Source: an uncultured Bacteroidota bacterium (GTDB taxonomy: Bacteria; Bacteroidota; Bacteroidia; 2-12-FULL-35-15). Taken from it: a DNA stretch of 6,389 nucleotides. Positions within the stretch are counted from its first letter, which is position 1. The number at the start of each line of letters is the position of its first letter. Positions 4,621-6,389 of this stretch are shown one piece after another. The stretch is taken from contig CAISYK010001168.1 in NCBI GenBank assembly GCA_903889605.1, forward strand, positions 1 through 6,389, in the 5' to 3' direction. The notes beneath the pieces were generated by a model. That model was not told the DNA's origin and did no database searches. It saw only the letters and a list, made by a program, of their open reading frames with translations. The position numbers and the translations under genes were made by a program.

Positions 4621-4637
4621 GTTAAGGATTACCTTTG
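4607..4637 (+). promoter_or_regulatory. higBA promoter, exact Bacteroidota consensus
   Basis: TTTG (4607-4610), a 19-base spacer and TACCTTTG (4630-4637) match the -33/-7 consensus of the Bacteroidota primary sigma factor. The -7 element ends four bases before the higB ATG (4642), so transcription should start at or within a few bases of the start codon. The mRNA is then leaderless or nearly so. Confidence 0.8.
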
Positions 4638-4641
4638 TTGT

Positions 4642-4935
4642 ATGGTTATAATTACAAAAACCAAAATAATAAACTTTTATGAAACTGATAGTAAAGCAAA
4701 AGAACCTTTACTAAGATGGTATAACGAAGTATTATTGAGTGACTGGCAGGATTTTCACAACATAAAACAAACTTTTAATAGTGTTGATAGTGTTGGAAAT
4801 GAAAGGTTTGTTTTTAATATCGCAGGTAATAAATACAGGATTGTAGCAATGATACATTTTAGCAAAAGGACTTTATACATTCGGTTTGTTGGAACTCATA
4901 AAGAATATGATAAAATTGATTGTAAAATAATATAG
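4642..4935 (+). CDS. higB: HigB family toxin (type II toxin-antitoxin, mRNA interferase)
   Basis: A complete 97-residue protein of the HigB toxin family (RelE-like fold). In characterised members this is an endonuclease that cleaves mRNA on the translating ribosome, is active in the cytoplasm, and is held inactive by its antitoxin. Visible family marks are the N-terminal strand VIITKTKIINFYE, the segment PLLRWYNEV (22-30), NERFVFNIAGNKYRIV (53-68) and the conserved end FVGTHKEYDKID (82-93), with His86, Tyr89 and Asp90 in the conserved block. Length and both ends agree with the family, so it looks intact. ATG at 4642 gives the expected N-terminus even though the promoter is only a few bases away. 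It is followed after two bases by the antitoxin gene; toxin-first order is usual for higBA. Confidence 0.9.
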   Translation: MVIITKTKIINFYETDSKAKEPLLRWYNEVLLSDWQDFHNIKQTFNSVDSVGNERFVFNIAGNKYRIVAMIHFSKRTLYIRFVGTHKEYDKIDCKII

Positions 4936-4937
4936 CA

Positions 4938-5318
4938 ATGGAAAAGGAAATAGCAAAAAAGGAGTTTATAACAGCAGAAAACAGAATGAATGATTTATTG
5001 GCTATTGTAACTAAAAAGGGAGGGTTTGAGCATCTTACAAAAAAAGAAGGGGCAGAACTTGATAAATACACCAAAATAGTAAAAAGATATGAGGATATGC
5101 ACTATACCATTCCTTTGCCTCAAACTGTGCAGGGATTAATTGAGTTAAAAATGTTTGAGAATAAATTAAAGCAAAAAGACCTTGCAAAAATGCTGAATAC
5201 AACTGATACCAAACTTTCAGAAATAATGCACAATAAGAGAAAACCCAGCATATCATTTTTAAAGGCTATGAACCAAATTTTAGGTATTGATGGCAACCTG
5301 CTTTTAAAAATTGCATAA
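4938..5318 (+). CDS. higA: HigA family antitoxin with XRE-type helix-turn-helix
   Basis: A complete 126-residue protein starting two bases after the higB stop, so the two are translated from one mRNA. The N-terminal half (1-60) is helical and charged. The C-terminal half (about 66-126) is an XRE/Cro helix-turn-helix: QGLIELKMFENKLKQKDLAK leads to the turn around LNTTDTKLSEIMHNKRKP (86-103), then SISFLKAMNQILGID. This arrangement fits the longer HigA antitoxins (COG5499 type) found with HigB toxins of this kind. The antitoxin should neutralise HigB by direct binding and repress the shared promoter, probably at the repeats at 4586-4620; the operator assignment is inference. No internal damage is seen. 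A two-way terminator follows its stop. Confidence 0.88.
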   Translation: MEKEIAKKEFITAENRMNDLLAIVTKKGGFEHLTKKEGAELDKYTKIVKRYEDMHYTIPLPQTVQGLIELKMFENKLKQKDLAKMLNTTDTKLSEIMHNKRKPSISFLKAMNQILGIDGNLLLKIA

Positions 5319-5323
5319 AAAAA

Positions 5324-5347
5324 CCAGCAGGAAATTAATCCTGCCGG
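5324..5347. terminator. Bidirectional terminator between higA and the acyltransferase gene
   Basis: CCAGCAGGA (5324-5332) pairs with TCCTGCCGG (5339-5347), 8 of 9 bp, around AATTAA. On the minus strand it is followed by a run of T (complement of the A-run 5317-5323), making a good terminator for the acyltransferase gene. On the plus strand the trailing CTCTTAATTT is a weaker tract for higBA. Confidence 0.75.
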
Positions 5348-5430
5348 CTCTTAATTTACAGCACTCAAAATATGAATGAAGGGTGCATACTGATAAATTC
5401 TTTTGCTTAAAAATCTGCCGCCATAATTAA

Positions 5431-5997
5431 TTAACTGAATTCTGAATCTAAAGCAAAATTTTCCGGATTTTTGCCTTTTACATTTCTATAAAAATCCATG
5501 ATCAGTTTCATATCTGCATTAAAATCACCGCTGGGATAAATCAATAGACCAATACCGCATTCCCTTTTTTCAAAATCAATATATCCTAAAGCAATTGGAA
5601 CTTTGGCTTGTAAAGCCACATAATAAAAACCAGTCTTCCATTTTTCTACGCGGGAACGTGTTCCTTCGGGAGGGATAATTAAACGTATTTCATTATGCGT
5701 ATTAAATAACTCAACTATCAAATCAACAGTGCTTTTCTTTTCTCCAATGATATTCCTTTTAGTGCGGTCAATGGGAATAGCTCCCATTGAAAGCAGTATC
5801 CTTTTAAATGGAAAGCGCAGCCACTCTTTTTTTATGGTATAATGCGCCGAAAGTTTCATTATCCGCATAGCTGCCATACCTATCACAAAATCCCAATTAC
5901 TTGTATGAGGAGCAGTAACAAGAACACATTTTTTTATTTCATCAGGAAGATACTTAGTTATTTTCCACCCTTGTAATCTGAATATTAATCTAAACAT
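5431..5997 (-). CDS. Lysophospholipid acyltransferase family protein (PlsC-like)
   Basis: A complete 188-residue protein with the ordered motifs of the glycerophospholipid acyltransferase superfamily: motif I HTSNWD (residues 31-36, the catalytic His31 and Asp36 of HX4D), motif II GAIPIDR (72-78), motif III PPEGTRSR (109-116) and motif IV VPIAL (133-137). Family members transfer an acyl group from acyl-CoA or acyl-ACP to a lysophospholipid or related acceptor at the inner face of the cytoplasmic membrane. The protein is short, with an N-terminal amphipathic MFRLIFRLQGWKI but no clear transmembrane span. That suits the compact Bacteroidota acyltransferases, some of which act on lipids other than phosphatidic acid, so the substrate is uncertain. 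The start at 5997 follows a consensus promoter by about 75 bases. It converges on higA and shares its terminator. It is the most chromosome-like gene in the window. Confidence 0.9.
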   Translation of the reverse strand: MFRLIFRLQGWKITKYLPDEIKKCVLVTAPHTSNWDFVIGMAAMRIMKLSAHYTIKKEWLRFPFKRILLSMGAIPIDRTKRNIIGEKKSTVDLIVELFNTHNEIRLIIPPEGTRSRVEKWKTGFYYVALQAKVPIALGYIDFEKRECGIGLLIYPSGDFNADMKLIMDFYRNVKGKNPENFALDSEFS

Positions 5998-6060
5998 AAT
6001 TGCTTATTAGCGTAAACTGTAAATTCCCCAATTTGATTCATCAAAAATATCCGCAATAAT

Positions 6061-6086
6061 TCAGATAGTTTTCCAAAGGTATCTGA
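6061..6086. promoter_or_regulatory. Inverted repeat across the acyltransferase promoter
   Basis: TCAGATA (6061-6067) and TATCTGA (6080-6086) are perfect 7-bp inverted copies flanking the -7 element at 6074-6081. Such a position would let a dimeric regulator block the promoter; no regulator is known from the window. Confidence 0.35.
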
Positions 6087-6104
6087 TTTTTACTTTTCTG
6101 CAAA
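6074..6104 (-). promoter_or_regulatory. Acyltransferase promoter, exact Bacteroidota consensus
   Basis: Read on the minus strand, TTTG (6104-6101), 19 bases and TACCTTTG (6081-6074) match the -33/-7 consensus exactly. Transcription would begin near 6068, giving a leader of about 70 bases before the ATG at 5997. The -7 octamer is the same as that of the higBA promoter. Confidence 0.8.
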
Positions 6105-6389
6105 AATTTCTTAAACAAACAAAACTTAAAATACCTTGCTGAAAAGTGCAATGGCACAAAATTTTACAAATAGATGTAAAATTAAAATGTTATAAACTGC
6201 ATTTCATCGATTATGGTATTTATGGATTGCAGCGAAAATCCTTTTCCATACGGAAGAATAAAAGCATATAGCCCGCGCCTTTCTTTATTAAAGAAGATGT
6301 AAGCTAAAAAGAAAAACCTTTTTCACATTTATATATATTTCAATAATCAAAATCAGGTTACAATTAAAAATTATTTAATGCATAAAACA
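6105..6389. other. Gene-free end of the window
   Basis: No gene can be supported here. The longest small frame with an ATG is 29 codons (from 6213), which is too short to trust. There is a perfect 9-bp inverted repeat (AATTTTACA 6160-6168 with TGTAAAATT 6175-6183) and a palindrome TTCTTTATTAAAGAA (6281-6295). The stretch may hold upstream control sequence for a gene beyond the window. Confidence 0.4.

Noticed and set aside
4859..5256. Two minus-strand ORFs (4859-5074 and 5035-5256) opposite higBA
   Set aside because: Both lie opposite the well supported toxin and antitoxin genes and show only Phe/Leu/Ser-rich shadow composition.
1..6389. CRISPR array or complete insertion sequence
   Set aside because: No regularly spaced repeats of 20-40 bases, no transposase reading frame and no long terminal inverted repeat pair were found.

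Overview
This is an AT-rich window that looks like Bacteroidota. Three things point there: genes without Shine-Dalgarno sequences, two exact matches to the Bacteroidota primary sigma-factor promoter (TTTG, 19 bases, TAnnTTTG; one before a toxin gene, one before an acyltransferase gene), and a DUF6876 gene, a family I associate with Bacteroidota plasmids and integrative elements. The window appears to cross the end of an integrated mobile element. Positions 3246-3287 match the 3' half of a tRNA-Asn(GUU) gene, from the anticodon loop to the discriminator base, followed by a strong terminator. No 5' half lies upstream. This is the usual appearance of the far attachment site of an element that inserted into a tRNA gene, so bases left of about 3245 are probably element DNA and bases to the right older chromosomal or previously inserted DNA.

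Left part, 1-3245 (inferred element cargo): the end of a coiled-coil protein (3-86); about 1 kb with no convincing gene but with several hairpins, a perfect DnaA-box 9-mer and a C-rich, G-poor first half (87-1116); a DUF6876 gene (1117-1491) with its own terminator; a leucine-rich-repeat protein (1595-2455); a small single-span membrane protein (2575-2853); and a 53-residue charged small protein (2944-3105). All point rightward, spaced by about 90-120 bases, so they look like separately expressed cargo rather than a tight operon. Repeats of ATGCAAAT and an inverted repeat lie next to the attachment site and could be recombinase binding sites.

Middle part, 3288-4641: the tRNA terminator, a 9-bp palindrome, about 500 bases with no intact gene but possible gene remains and hairpins, a second strong terminator (3863-3891), a start-less C-terminal fragment of an RCC1-repeat protein (4017-4409), and a possible minus-strand gene remnant. 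This is decayed or rearranged DNA, as expected beside an integration hot spot.

Right part, 4607-6389: a complete HigB/HigA toxin-antitoxin pair with its promoter. The -7 element ends four bases before the toxin ATG, so the mRNA is probably leaderless or almost so. A shared two-way terminator separates it from a convergent lysophospholipid-acyltransferase-family gene (5997-5431, minus) with its own consensus promoter. The last 285 bases hold no gene I can support.

I see no clear new multi-gene system. The points most worth following are the tRNA-Asn junction with its uncharacterised cargo, the structured 1-kb region, and the apparently leaderless higBA promoter with a 20-bp-period direct repeat.
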